DNA from: Dictyostelium firmibasis
Taxonomy: Eukaryota > Evosea > Eumycetozoa > Dictyosteliales > Dictyosteliaceae
Reading direction: 5' to 3'
Assembly (NCBI GenBank): GCA_036169595.1
Contig: CM069770.1
Location: 62,001-126,000 of the forward strand
Length of the DNA stretch: 64,000 bases
Below, piece by piece: positions 45,831-58,879 of the stretch. Under the pieces are notes generated by a model, which did not search any database, was not told the DNA's origin, and saw only the letters and a program-made list of their open reading frames with translations. The stretch's first letter is position 1. The number at the start of each line of letters is the position of its first letter. The position numbers and the translations under genes are program-made.

Positions 45831-46012
45831 AGTGGCACTAAATATTGAAAACAATTTGATTTATTTTATTTGGGAATTCCTCCTATATATATTTAAGATA
45901 CACACACATAATTTATACAAATAATTAAAAAAAAAAAAAAAAAAAAATTCTTTTATTAATTTAATACTTTTTCTCTATCTCTATAAAAATAATTTTAGAT
46001 ATCAATAAAATA

Positions 46013-47009
46013 ATGTCTACCACCGATAATAATAACCACGCTAGTAGCTCTACTGATAATAATTCTAATTCTTATGAAACAAGAATGAAATCACTTGAGG
46101 ATCAAATCTCCAATCTCTCATTAGCTTTTACAAGATATATGAAAGAGCCAATCAGAGAGTCGTACGGTAACTCTGATAATCAACGTTCTAATGATGAATC
46201 TGAAACTGAGAATGAACAAGGTGATGATGAATCTATCGATCCAGTCGATGTTCCAACTGATTATCAACTATCAGAGTCATTGCTTGCTAACTACAAACAT
46301 TTAATCAATAATCAAGGTTTGTTAGTTGAAGAAAAATGTATCCTTAAGAAGAACGAAATCGCTGATGTTAACAAGATCTTTTGCTTTCCATCTAACTTCC
46401 AAGTGAATGTAGCTCCATTCGGTACTCCAGAAGGTATATCTGCTTCATCGAATCTCAAGAACAATGATACCGACTTGTACATTGTGGAAAAGAGAATCAA
46501 TGATATTTTGAAACCAATCCTTTTACTTTCAAGTATGATATCATCCGATAAAACTGATATCGATACCGAACTCTTAGGTTACTTAGCTGACTCGTCAATT
46601 CAATTAGTTGTTAGTGCTCAAGCAACATTATGTTCGTCGTAACAACATCTCAAAAGAAATCTACGGTTCCGAAGTGGTTCAACCAATCAAGATCAAAGAC
46701 ACTCCAAAGATGTTTGATGATACCGAATCTGAACGTGTAAGAAAGTTAGCAAAGTCAATTAGAAAGAACAATGAAGCCAAACAATCATTGTTAAAAGTTA
46801 ACAATCAATCAAAGTCAAACTTTAAGAAATCAACCAACACAGGTGGTAATAACACTACTGGAAATAGTAGTTCGAATAACAAGTCCAGTAGTGGGAGTAA
46901 TGGCCGATCCAATAACTTCAATGGGTCCCAAAGTAATGCTTCATCAGGTAGCAGCAATACCAAGTCTGGAAACGGTACCAATTATCGTTTTCAGAAGAAC
47001 AAGAAGTAA
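46013..47009 (+). CDS. DIRS D ORF1 (gag-like) region
   Basis: This is collinear with the ORF1 of DIRS A and B, with the same start context and the same basic Gly/Asn/Ser tail. It belongs to a fossil element and is described at the level of parts only. Confidence 0.75.
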
Positions 47010-47059
47010 ACTTACCAGTAGGTGGACGTCTCGTCCACTTCAAACAAGTTTGAAAAGAA

Positions 47060-48955
47060 TTGGGTCTTCCAAACTTTTGTCAAGAAGTAGTAAACGGATT
47101 AAAGGTTCCACTACTTTCAAACTTCAAACCGATGCTGAACCCAATTCCGATTTCAATTCCAGAGGGTCCGAAATCAGATTGTATCACAAACGAAGTACAA
47201 GATTTATTAAAAGACAATGCAATAGAACAAGTACTTCCAAACCGTCACTCCCAACTCGTTTTTTACTCCAACGTGTTTACGGTTCCAAAAGCTGGAACAA
47301 ATTTACATCGTCCAGTACTAGATCTAAAGAGGTTAAACCTTTTTATCAAAAATCAATCATTCAAGATGGAAGGTCTAAAGAATCTGTCTTCAATGGTAAA
47401 ACAAGGTTACTACATGGTAAAACTCGATATCAAGAAAGCTTATCTCCATGTATTAGTCGACGAAAGTTATCGAGATTTATTCCGATTCGTTTGGAAAGGA
47501 ACTCATTACAGATGGAGAACAATGCCATTCGGGTTATCGTCAGCTCCTCGAATCTTTACAATGTTAATGAGACCAGTACTCCGAATGCTAAGAGATATCA
47601 ACATTTCCGTAATCGCCTACTTAGACGATCTTTTAATAGTTGGTTCAACAAAAGAAGAATGTTTAAACAACCTCAACCAAACAATGAATCTGTTAGTCAA
47701 ACTCGGATTCAAGTTAAATTTAGAAAAGAGTGTTCTCGAGCCAACTCAATCAATAACGTTTCTAGGATTACAAATCGATTCAATATCAATGAAGCTACTT
47801 GTTCCAAAAGAAAAGAAGAAGAGTATCATCAAAGATATCAGGAACTTTCTAAAACTCGAAACTTGTACTCTAAGAAAGTTAGCTGGTTTAAAAGGAAAAC
47901 TGATTGCATTGAAAGATGCAGTAATACCATTCCGCTTGTACACTCGTCAAACAAACAAGTTTCATTGTCAAAGTCTGAAACTAGCAAATGGAAATTGGGA
48001 TCAATCATTTCCAATTTCTCCAGATGTCAAGAAAGAAATTTCAAATTGGTTAACTCTCTTAAACCAATGGAATGGAAAAGAAATAAGTCTGTTTCCAAGT
48101 TACGATTATGTTCTAACAACAGATGCATCAGAATCAGGTGCAGGTGCAACTTTAATGAAAGACAACAAAGTCATCAAAACTTGGTCGTTCCAGTGGTCAG
48201 AAGTCCAATCAAACATGTCATCGAATCGTCGGGAAATGCTTGCTCTACTAATGGCATTTCAAACTCTATGTCGGAAGTTAAACAACTGCAATCTAAAGAT
48301 TCAAACCGACAACACAACAACTCTCTCGTATGTCAATCGCCAAGGTGGTCAGATTCAAGATCTATCGATTCTCTTCGAACAGCTCTGGAAACAATGTCTC
48401 AAGAAGAAAATCAATCTGATCGGGGAACACATTCCAGGATTCTTCAATGTCAAAGCCGATCACCTCAGTCGTCTATCAGAGATGAATCACAAATCATCCA
48501 AGACGATCAAGAGTTACAACTGGCAACTCAAGAAAGAAGTGTTCAATCGAATTCAACTCCAATTCGGTCAAATTCAAATGGATCTATTTGCTTCACACTT
48601 CAACCATCAAACAATCAATTACTCAACCATGAAAATGAATGCTCTACAACTCGATTGGAGTCAGTGGAATCAATGTCTAGCGTTCCCACCTCCAATACTT
48701 TTGCCTTCTGTGATGGAGAAGATGAACTTATTGAGTTCGAAGATGGTTTCTATAATACTGATCTTCCCGATTTGGAGATCAGCAACTTGGTATCCGATGA
48801 TTCAAGCTCAAGTTCCTCGTCATCATCGCCATCTGTTTCCTCAAGTACTGGGTACGTTTCAAGAAGTATTGACAAAAGAATCGATAGAGTCAATACCAAT
48901 TCAAATTCAGCAACGATGGAAACTGGGGATTATTCGACTTTCCAATCTCATGTAA
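47060..48955 (+). CDS. DIRS D reverse transcriptase/RNase H, 631 aa
   Basis: This is the uninterrupted subfamily-1 polymerase frame in this window. The reverse transcriptase holds KLDIKKAYLHV and YLDDLLIVGS in the first third. The RNase H holds TTDASESGAGATL, IQTDNTTTL and NVKADHLSR. No clear ATG lies at the start, so the domain is defined from the conserved GLPNFCQEVV block. Confidence 0.8.
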   Translation: MGLPNFCQEVVNGLKVPLLSNFKPMLNPIPISIPEGPKSDCITNEVQDLLKDNAIEQVLPNRHSQLVFYSNVFTVPKAGTNLHRPVLDLKRLNLFIKNQSFKMEGLKNLSSMVKQGYYMVKLDIKKAYLHVLVDESYRDLFRFVWKGTHYRWRTMPFGLSSAPRIFTMLMRPVLRMLRDINISVIAYLDDLLIVGSTKEECLNNLNQTMNLLVKLGFKLNLEKSVLEPTQSITFLGLQIDSISMKLLVPKEKKKSIIKDIRNFLKLETCTLRKLAGLKGKLIALKDAVIPFRLYTRQTNKFHCQSLKLANGNWDQSFPISPDVKKEISNWLTLLNQWNGKEISLFPSYDYVLTTDASESGAGATLMKDNKVIKTWSFQWSEVQSNMSSNRREMLALLMAFQTLCRKLNNCNLKIQTDNTTTLSYVNRQGGQIQDLSILFEQLWKQCLKKKINLIGEHIPGFFNVKADHLSRLSEMNHKSSKTIKSYNWQLKKEVFNRIQLQFGQIQMDLFASHFNHQTINYSTMKMNALQLDWSQWNQCLAFPPPILLPSVMEKMNLLSSKMVSIILIFPIWRSATWYPMIQAQVPRHHRHLFPQVLGTFQEVLTKESIESIPIQIQQRWKLGIIRLSNLM

Positions 48956-48992
48956 AGTCAATAATTAAAACAAGTAAATCGAGTACTTCGAA

Positions 48993-49929
48993 TTTGTTTA
49001 TGAACTCTTGGCAGCCATCAACCTTAAAGGTCTATGATTCAAACTACTCAAAGTTCCATTTCTTTTGTATTTTAAATCGTTTGGATCCATCAAAGATTAC
49101 TCTGGTAGTTTTTATGGACTATTTGACCTATTTATTCAAGCTACAACCTCCGTTGGCTTATTCAACAATTAACAGTCATCGTTCAATGCTTAATCAGTTG
49201 CTCATTCTTAGAAATCAATCTGAAATCGTTAATGATCCGTTCATATCAAGAATAATGACTGGTATTCACAAGTTACGTCCAAGTAACTCAAAGTATAATG
49301 AAATCTGGAATGCAAATCAAGTTTTCAAATACTTATCTACAATCAACGTTTATCCAAAGTTTACATACTCTGTTCTTCTACATAAGACTTTTGTGCTTTG
49401 TAAAATGTTTGGTTTAGCAAGGTCATCTGACTTGGTCAAATGGTCTTACAAGAATTTAATAATCACTGAACACTCAATTAAAGCTCCTGTTATAAATGCA
49501 AAAGAACAAAGGAATACAAAGAATGCTGATATTTCCATTTTAGAATTAACTTCACTAGATGAATCAAATGCAAGTATTTGTCCAGTTCTCCATCTTTCAA
49601 GATACCTCAAACACTCTGAACAAAGAAGAACTGTTTCATCTGGTGACTCGGTTTTCATTCTCCGTGATGGTAATCCAGTTTCAGTCGAATATATAAACTC
49701 TATAGTTTTATCAATACTTTCAAAATCAGGTATTGATATTACAAAGTTCAAATCTCACTCTACTCGTTCCGCTATGGCTTCTCTCTTGTTGTCCAGCAAT
49801 GTTCCATTCCATGTGGTCAAGAAACTCGGTCGTTGGAAATCAAATGATACAGTTGATAACTTTTATGACAAGAAAATCATTGGTGAAAAATCTGGTGGTT
49901 TCTTAAATAATGTAGTCCAACTTTCATAA
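48993..49929 (+). CDS. DIRS D tyrosine recombinase domain
   Basis: The recombinase core has a SAM-like N-terminal part (SWQPSTLKVYDSNYSKF) and catalytic ARSSDL, HSTRSAM, GRWKSND and NFYDKK boxes. The frame extends upstream to 46843 over the polymerase gene in another frame, the overlap known for DIRS-1. Confidence 0.8.
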
Positions 49930-50334
49930 ATTTAAATATATATATGATAATATAAATTAAAAATTTAAATAATTAAATTATATTTTATATTAAATATATA
50001 TATTTAAATTGGTCCCACCCGCCCTCCCTTAGTCGGAATTCCATATAAATCAAATTGTTTTCAATATTTAGTGCCACTATTTATACTGTTTTTACTTTCT
50101 GAAAAATTTCGCAAAACTCAAAAAATAGGTGCGTGACACGTGGCAACTTTTTTCAAACTCGAAATTTTTCATTTTTTCAATAATTTTTTCGAGCTAAAAT
50201 ATCTCCAGAAAATTCTCTTGAATTTCTCTGAAAATTATCTTAAATATTTGGGAATTTCAAATAAATAAATATATTCATAAATTTAAATATATATATTTAA
50301 TATAAAATATAATTTAATTATTTAAATTTTTAAT

Positions 50335-50747
50335 TCTATTTTCATATTGAAGCTGAAAAAGGGTCTCTTTGAGAGAGATCGGCACTCTTTTTTGCAGGGC
50401 GAAGAGAGCACTATTGAGATCAATAGTCTCTTTTTTCCCTCGTTCATCGAGTACTGTGACGATGAGAGGGCTCTTTTTTTTCTCTTCTAAGGGACTATAT
50501 TACAGAAAAATAAGGCCTGTTTGATCTTTAAGTTCAGTAGCCGCAAGACAGACACTCTGAAAAAGAGATCTCCTTTTTTTTTCTGTTTAGGAATATGCAC
50601 TATTTTTAGGACATGATGCCCATCTAAGGAAGCAAAGACGCGAGCCTGTTTTCCTTTTCCAATATAGATATATGGCGTTTTAATGAGGTTTAGATCAAGA
50701 GGTTCTTTGATATAGGAGAATTTCATATATGAAGAGGCGCTTTGCAT
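50335..50747 (-). pseudogene. Kinase-like bacterial gene, 5' part
   Basis: ATG at 50747 gives MQSASSYMKFSYIKEPLDLN, then YIYIGKGKQARVFASLDGHH and VLKIVHI. IGKGKQARVF followed by VLKIV resembles a glycine-rich loop and the conserved lysine of kinase-like folds. The frame breaks near 50487-50500, then continues as KKKSPLIVTVLDERGKKETI to the DIRS D junction. The combined protein would be about 240 residues. Kinase activity is inference only. Confidence 0.6.
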
Positions 50748-50852
50748 ACAGCTCTATAAGAAGTCGTTTTTTTCTCTCTTTTTGTAGCTTCTGGTAGGAA
50801 GAGAAGGAGAAAAAAATCATGAGGAGCAGAACTATGCATTTCATGAAGTCCT

Positions 50853-52223
50853 CTATATAGCTTTAGTAATAGTACTAAAATGGTGCATTCGCGCAAAAGC
50901 TGGGCAGGGTAAAAGAAGCTCTTGAAAGGCTCCTTCGCCAATTTTCTTACCCTCATCGAGAACAATAATGCGATCGGCCTCTTCTATGGTACTTAATCTA
51001 TGAGCGATGATGATCTGTGTGACATCCCCCTTCATTTCGTAAAGAGACTGCTTGATGTGATGTTCTTCTGCGATGACGGTATGGTATCCAAGTGGCAGGT
51101 CGCGAATGAAATTATCAGCATGAGCATTTTTACAGGCCTCTTCAACATCGCTATCGCTATAGTCTTGTCCAAATCGAATATTTTCTAAGATCGTATCTTG
51201 AAATAGAAAGGGTCTCTGTGGAACAACAGAAATTCCTTGCCGCAATCCCTTTTGAGAAAAACTATCTAATGGGCTTCCATCAATAGTAATAGAGCCCGAA
51301 TGCGGGGTAAAAAGATTGGTAAGAAGAGATACAATAGTCGATTTTCCGCTATCGATTGCCCCAACAATTGCCACCATCTCGCCCGAGCTATAGTAAATGA
51401 GACATCACTGAGAACTGGTTTTGATTCAGTATACCCAAAAAAGACAGACTGAAAGGTGATCTCTTTTGTGAGTAGAACTTCGCTTCTTTTCTGATTCTCT
51501 TCGATATCAGCTCTCTCTGGTGGTATAGCGAGCACTTCCCACATCCGCTCACAAGCGGCAATACCGCACTGAATCCGGCCATTCTCCTCGGCAAATTTCT
51601 TTATAGGCTCATAGACAGATAAGAGTCCGCAAAAAAAGAGAACCTCATAGAGCGGAAGCTGCAGTCCCCATAGACCAAAAATGAGCGCTGTAATGAGACA
51701 GAGCATTCCAACAATATGTAGAATTGGTCTTGAGCTGATATCATAGCGAGCACTTCGAAGCTCTAGTTTTGCAAGCTGATTATTCTGTTCTTCATATTTT
51801 TCCATAGAAAATGTCTCCATAGAAAAGAGTTTAATCGTCTGAATGCCACTAATAAACTCAATAAGTATGGATGAGAAATTCTCCTGCCTCTTCTGGATCT
51901 CTTTTGAAATCTTCTTAATTCTTCGGGCAAGAAAAATAATGGGGGCTACTACAAAGGGGAGTCCAAAGAAGATGCTGTAGAGAGCTGCCAGCTTATTGAA
52001 AAACAGAGAAGGAGAGTTGAAAAAATGGTAAATGGAGTCTGAATATAGTTTATCACCATAGAGTTGATTCCATCGGCAATCACATACCCATCTTGAACGG
52101 TTCTTGATGAGAGAGATTCAATATTATGCCGAAGGTAGAAGGAGAGAGGAAGTTTTTGAATATGGTCAAAGTATTTCTTTCGCAGATCTTGACTTATCCG
52201 TATTGAAAATGCTTTTGCGCTAA
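50853..52223 (-). pseudogene. ABC exporter (MsbA-like), decayed
   Basis: The transmembrane half is recognisable: RKKYFDHIQKLPLSFYLRHN, then SRTVQDGYVIADG, FLARRIKKISKEIQKRQENF and SGIQTIKLFS. It is followed by the nucleotide-binding half with Walker A (GAIDSGKST), Q-loop (VVPQRPFLFQDTILENI) and H-loop (IIAHRLSTIEEADRI). Two frameshifts (near 52000 and 51385) are visible. A stretch is missing after TVIAEE (near 51065), removing the LSGGQ signature, Walker B and D-loop. The N-terminal end is cut by DIRS fragment E. In bacteria this family exports lipids or drugs across the inner membrane. This copy cannot work. Confidence 0.8.
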
Positions 52224-52544
52224 ATTTATATTATCATATATATATTTAAATTTATGAATATATTTATTTATTTGAAATTCCCAAATATTTAAGATAATTT
52301 TCAGAGAAATTCAAGAGAATTTTCTGGAGATATTTTAGCTCGAAAAAATTATTGAAAAAATGAAAAATTTCGAGTTTGAAAAAAGTTGCCACGTGTCACG
52401 CACCTATTTTTTTGAGTTTTGCGAAATTTTTCAGAAAGTAAAAACAGTATAAATAGTGGCACTAAATATTGAAAACAATTTGATTTATTTTATTTGGGAA
52501 TTCCTCCTATATATATTTAAGATACACACATAATTTATACAAAT

Positions 52545-52587
<43 letters not shown>

Positions 52588-52762
52588 CTTTTATTAATTT
52601 AATACTTTTTCTCTATCTCTATAAAAATAATTTTAGATATCAATAAAATAATGTCTACCACCGATAATAATAACCACGCTAGTAGTTCTACCGAAAATAA
52701 TTCTAATTCTTATGAAACAAGAATGAAATCACTTGAGGATCAAATCTCCAATCTCTCATTAG
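52224..52762 (+). mobile_element. DIRS fragment E (subfamily 1), left end only
   Basis: It holds the left terminal repeat, the leader with a long A run, and the first codons of ORF1 from 52651. It ends at the Skipper repeat. It is inserted in the ABC exporter remnant. No matching right end is found in the window. It is a fossil fragment, young by similarity. Confidence 0.8.
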
Positions 52763-53141
52763 TGTTGGGGTTTCCCCTCGTTTACTTATTCTAACTATAT
52801 AACTATTAACGCTGTACCTGTATGTCCACTAACTACTCTATATTATAATCATACAATCTACATCCTAATTTCTATCTAATTTTATTTATATAATTAAAAC
52901 AAATAAATATAAAAATTCTTACAATAAAGGTAAAGTTTCAGTGTGGGAAAAACTAGCGTAATGATTTATTTTAAAAAATTATAAAAACATCTTCGACTTT
53001 TTCGAAGAGAAAAAAATAACAAAATTTCGACAATTGTAAAAATTTAATTTAATTTTTACGAACTTCGTTTTGAGAACATTATTTCATTATTTTGTGTCTT
53101 GAGTTACTATTTCTTTTAATAAAACTAGTTAAACTCTAACA
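52763..53141 (-). repeat. Skipper LTR
   Basis: This LTR is 379 bases with TG...CA ends. The inverted partner is at 60319-60700. The pair is in opposite orientation, so the two do not bound a single element. Confidence 0.8.
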
Positions 53142-53174
53142 CCTTCCCCTCCCCTCTGAAGGAGATTATGGGCT

Positions 53175-55674
53175 TTAGAATCTACTTGGTGGTTTACTGG
53201 TTCTACCACTCTTTGTGACTTTACTTTTAACAACTTCCGATTCTCCTCCTTTACTATTAACTCTTTTCCTTCCAGCTTTGGATTTATTGAAATTCTCTGG
53301 AATCTCTGGATCTTGAAAGTTGCTCTCTGATCTGTCGGACAAAGAGATATTGGAGGTTTCAGGATGAACAATTGACTCAAGATTTTCTTGTTGTCTGCTC
53401 TCCCTCCCTTGTTTTGAGTTCAATTTTTCATTTTGAACTTCCCAATATTCTTTTATCAACTCATCACAGTTGGCATCTTCCTCTTTGACCCATTCAGGTT
53501 CTGGATAACCAACAAACTTGGCTAGATAACGTCTATGTTTTCTATCGTAGTTAATAATTTTTTCTACTTCATAGGTGGACTCTTCAGTCTCTTCTGCGTC
53601 AGGCATTGATATTTCATTTCTAATCCAATCATCATCTTCAAATAGTTGTACTAATTGGTCAACATTGAATACATTGTGTTTTCTAGGATAACTAATTAGA
53701 TCAAGAGTTACATTGTTTCCATTTACTTCAATGATTTTAAATGGACCACAATTTTTAGACTCTAGTTTTTTAGAAATAATATCTTTTGAAAGACCAGTTT
53801 CAAAGTATTTTCTTTTTACAAACACTTTGTCACCTATTTTGTAGTCGGGTGCTTTACCACGATTTTTATTATAATATTTTTGTGAGGTTATTTGAGCATC
53901 AAGAATATTGATTTTTTTGATACTACTCAACGGAATCTTAGTTCTTGTTAAAGTATTAAAATGACTCACTGGAGTTGGTGGATTGAAACCATAAACTGCT
54001 TGGAAAGGTGACATTTTCGTTACCTTACTAATAGATGAATTCATTGCAAATTCTGCTAACGCAGTAAGATCGGCCCATCCTTCTCCGTATGTGCTCGACA
54101 TCTTTGTTAGGATTGCAACGAATTCTTGAATTTTTCTTTCAGTTTGGCCATCCCCTTTCGCTCTATGTGCAACAGTCATTTTTAATTTCGAATCCATAGT
54201 TTCAGCCCAAAGTCTCCAAATTTCCGATATGAATTTTGGGTCTCTGTCTGATACAATGGTCCTTGGATAACCATGTAATCTGAAAACATGATTCAACATG
54301 AGTTGTGCTGTATGTTCAGCATTGATGGTTTTAGCACATGGGATTGCATGAATCATTTTAGATAATCTACATACTATCATGCAGCATTGATCTACTTCAA
54401 CTTGGAATCCATTCATTGCCATTTTAGATTTGGGCATGGAGACGAAATCCATTGATATGTCCCTCCAAACCTCATAGGGTATTTCTAAACTTTGAAGTAA
54501 CCCAGTTTCCTTTCTATTGATATTCAATTGGCATACTGCACAAGATTTGATATATCTTTTAATTATAGAATACATATCTCTAAAATAGTAATCATGTCTA
54601 ATGTTATTATACACGACTTCGAATGACTTATGACCACTATATTTGGCGTCATGATATTCTCTTACTATTTTATCTATAGTTTCTTTTTCTATAATTATTA
54701 ATTTTCTTATACCATCTTCTACAAGATAATATATATCATTGGTTCCTTCGATGCAGAGATTTTGATTATTTTTCATCTCTTTTAGCCATTCCGAACCTTC
54801 TTGTTCTTCTTTAATCTTCTCTAAAAATGAGGCATCCCACTGGAATGAGTCATATTTACGAGATAAGAAATCAGCCACACCATTTTTATTACCACTAATA
54901 TGTATTAATTTTGCATTAAACTCTTCTAAATATTTTATATAGTTTATTTGTCTATTCGACAATAGCTGTTCGCTCGTCTTATTAATAACATATAGTAGGT
55001 TTTGGTGGTCAGTATAAATTGTCACTCTTTTCCCCATTAATAAATATTGGAATTTTTTGAGTGAATCAACTATCGAAAGGAATTCTCTATCACCAATACT
55101 GTATCTTTTCTGAGTTTCAGATAGTTTTCTACTATGAAACCATATTGGTCTGAGTCTACTTTCTTGTATTTGATATAGTACACCTGACAAAGCTAGGTCA
55201 CTAACATCACAATATAGATGGTATCCACCATTAAATATATTATCCGGATCCTTAACTGGTAATCCGTGTGGTTCCTCAAGTAATTCCATGTCAACAGGAT
55301 CATCGTTCTTTTCGATTGGGATAGCAACAATATTGTCACCTTTAAACTCTTCCTTTAATGCAATGAATTCTTCTATTGCTTTATCGGATAGTTTCCCCCC
55401 CTTGACCTTTGATTCAGCTGATATGAATGCAGTTTTCTCTGCATACTTGGGAATAACTCTTCTGAAGAATCCAAACAAACCTAAAGCAGATTCAGCCTCT
55501 TTTGCGGTTCTTGGGTTTGGTAATTCAGTGATGGCTCTAATCTTAGCAGCTCTTGGAGAAATACCTTTTTGATTTATTTGAAATCCTAAAAAATCTACTT
55601 CTTTTTTGAACATATGACTTTTTGATTTTGCAATATAAATCATGTATTTTCTACAATATAATAACATAATAAAT
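53175..55674 (-). CDS. Skipper pol fragment: RT end, RNase H, integrase, chromodomain
   Basis: In order the frame shows the end of the reverse transcriptase (VDFLGFQINQKGIS), RNase H (YCDVSDLALSGVLYQ, TDHQNLLYV), the integrase zinc domain (HDAKYSGHKS ... CAVCQ) and the integrase core (SMDFVSMPKS, IVSDRDPKF). It ends with a C-terminal chromodomain (YEVEKIINYDRKHRRYLAKF, EWVKEE). In chromoviruses the chromodomain directs integration to marked heterochromatin. It is a fossil fragment. Confidence 0.85.
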
Positions 55675-55966
55675 ATTACATAGTTTTTTAGATCATCGAT
55701 TGATTGACCACTATCTTCCATTTCTTGAATTTCATGATTATCTATTTTTAAAATTAATTTGATTGTTTTTTTGATATCTATATAATAACCATTGGGTAAT
55801 TTTTTAGGGAAATAAATTTTTGATGCCAAAATTCTTGAAAAACTCTTAATTCTTGAAATACTGTAATAATGTACACTTAAACCTAAAGATGTACAATGAT
55901 ATCCCCATTTGCTGAATGGTATCATGTTACAATACTTGTCACGTACTAAATGTTCAAATGGTACAT
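55675..55966 (-). pseudogene. E1-prime transposase core, first part of exon 2
   Basis: VPFEHLVRDKYCNMIPFSKW to SIDDLKNYV match E1 exon 2 closely. The rest of the exon, including all catalytic boxes, is missing because of the Skipper junction. Confidence 0.7.
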
Positions 55967-56256
55967 CTTTTATTAATGGATAAAAATAAAAACAACAACA
56001 CTTTAGTATATATGCATATAGTTATAATAAAACAAAAAACATCGTGAAACTATTAATTATAATTGATTATTGTAAAAAATAAACAAACACAAAATAAAAT
56101 TAACAAATAAAATAAACAAATAAGTAATAAATAATGTAAAGTATGTTTTATTTGAGGTGAATGATTTGAAAATAAAATTTTTAAAAAAAAAAATTGAAAA
56201 ATTGAAAAAGAAAAATTTATTTGTTCAGCTTCCCACACTTCCAAAAATATACATAC

Positions 56257-58012
<1,756 letters not shown>

Positions 58013-58879
58013 ATTTGAATATATTTTTATGAATCTTGTAGAAATCTTTCATCTTAGACTACTTCCTATTTTGTATAATATTGAGATTAATAGAAATTGT
58101 AGATCGTATATTAATTTAAAATTTAAAAAATAAAAAAAAATAAAAAAAAAAAAAATAAAAAAACAATTTCGAATTTTTACGATCTACAATTTCTATTTAT
58201 ATTTTTTTTTTTTTTTATTTTCTCATTTAATTTTTTTTTTTTAATATTTTTTAATATTTAAGGTCTTAAATACAAAATCAATTTATATTTTTTTTTTTAT
58301 TTTTTTATATTTTTATCTATTTATTATTTTTTTTTTTAAAATATAAAAAAAATTTACATGCAAAAAAAAAAAAAAAAAATTATTATAATATTTACCATTT
58401 ACAATTTCCTATTTATATTATATTTTTTTATATTTTATTATTTAATTTTTTTTTGAATAATTATTAATACATAATAAAAATTTACATATAAAAAAAAAAA
58501 AAAAAAAATTTTTATTAATAAAAAAAAAAAAAAAAAAAAAAAAATCACCATTTAAAATGACATTATTACTTTTTTTTCATAGTTATTGATTAAAAACATC
58601 TAAAACACTAATATAACCCAAGAAGATACCTTATCATAATGAAAGGGCCTGTTGTTCTGTTATGACATGGTTATTTTGGAGTGTTGATAAGGCTTTTCAA
58701 AACTCCGCAAGATCTAAAAAAATAAAAAAATAAAAAAAATATTTTTTTAATTTAAATTTTAATTTTTTTTATTTTTATTTTTAAATTAATTTTTTCCCGG
58801 GTTATATAACAAATAAAATCGAATGCACCAGATTATTGGTCATTTTAATATGAACTTATCAATACTAAAAACCGGAGGG
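58013..58879 (-). other. E1-prime 5' terminal region, no gene seen
   Basis: This A/T-rich stretch with long homopolymer runs is collinear with 3255-4120. A short block TAGAAATTGTAGATCGTA occurs twice with opposite orientation near 58090 and 58180, giving a stem-loop that E1 also has near 3940-4040. Confidence 0.55.

Larger units (their letters stand above)
45601..50334 (+). mobile_element. DIRS element D (subfamily 1) inserted in bacterial-type DNA
   Basis: This DIRS element is uninterrupted: left repeat and leader 45601-46012, ORF1 46013-47009, reverse transcriptase/RNase H 47060-48955, recombinase to 49929, complementary region and inverted right repeat 49930-50334. It looks nearly whole with about one break. 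It is very similar to A and B, so young. It lies inside a bacterial-type gene. CTATTT occurs on both sides of it, which could be a short duplication or coincidence, since DIRS normally makes none. Confidence 0.9.
50335..52223 (-). other. Bacterial-type DNA segment, part 2
   Basis: This is the continuation of the segment at 43615-45600 on the other side of DIRS D. It holds the 5' half of the kinase-like gene and an ABC exporter on the same strand, with GC higher than any neighbouring element. The right end is the start of DIRS fragment E, which cuts the exporter gene. Confidence 0.75.
52763..55674 (-). mobile_element. Skipper-type chromovirus (Ty3/gypsy) fragment, minus strand
   Basis: The terminal repeat 52763-53141 (TGTTGGGG ... 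CTCTAACA) and an adjacent polypurine tract are followed by the 3' part of pol. The 5' part is absent and the fragment joins truncated transposon E1-prime at 55674. It matches Dictyostelium Skipper by its chromodomain and layout. It is a broken fossil fragment, and the part present is one open frame. Confidence 0.8.

Noticed and set aside
46843-48980. The first two thirds of the 1028-codon open frame as a new DIRS protein
   Set aside because: It overlaps the reverse transcriptase in another frame, has no domain I recognise, and is Ser/Arg-rich as expected from out-of-frame reading. Only the recombinase end is called. Overlapping frames are normal for DIRS-1.
50723-50965. Small frame antisense or out of frame to the ABC exporter end
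   Set aside because: It runs over the exporter C-terminus in another frame and shows no domain or start signal.
43615-52223. Bacterial contamination of the assembly as an explanation for the bacterial-type genes
   Set aside because: A DIRS element lies inside one gene with the frame resuming on both sides, another DIRS fragment cuts the ABC exporter, and the genes are decayed. Contamination would give intact genes without amoebal retroelements. A chimeric join at the outer ends remains possible.
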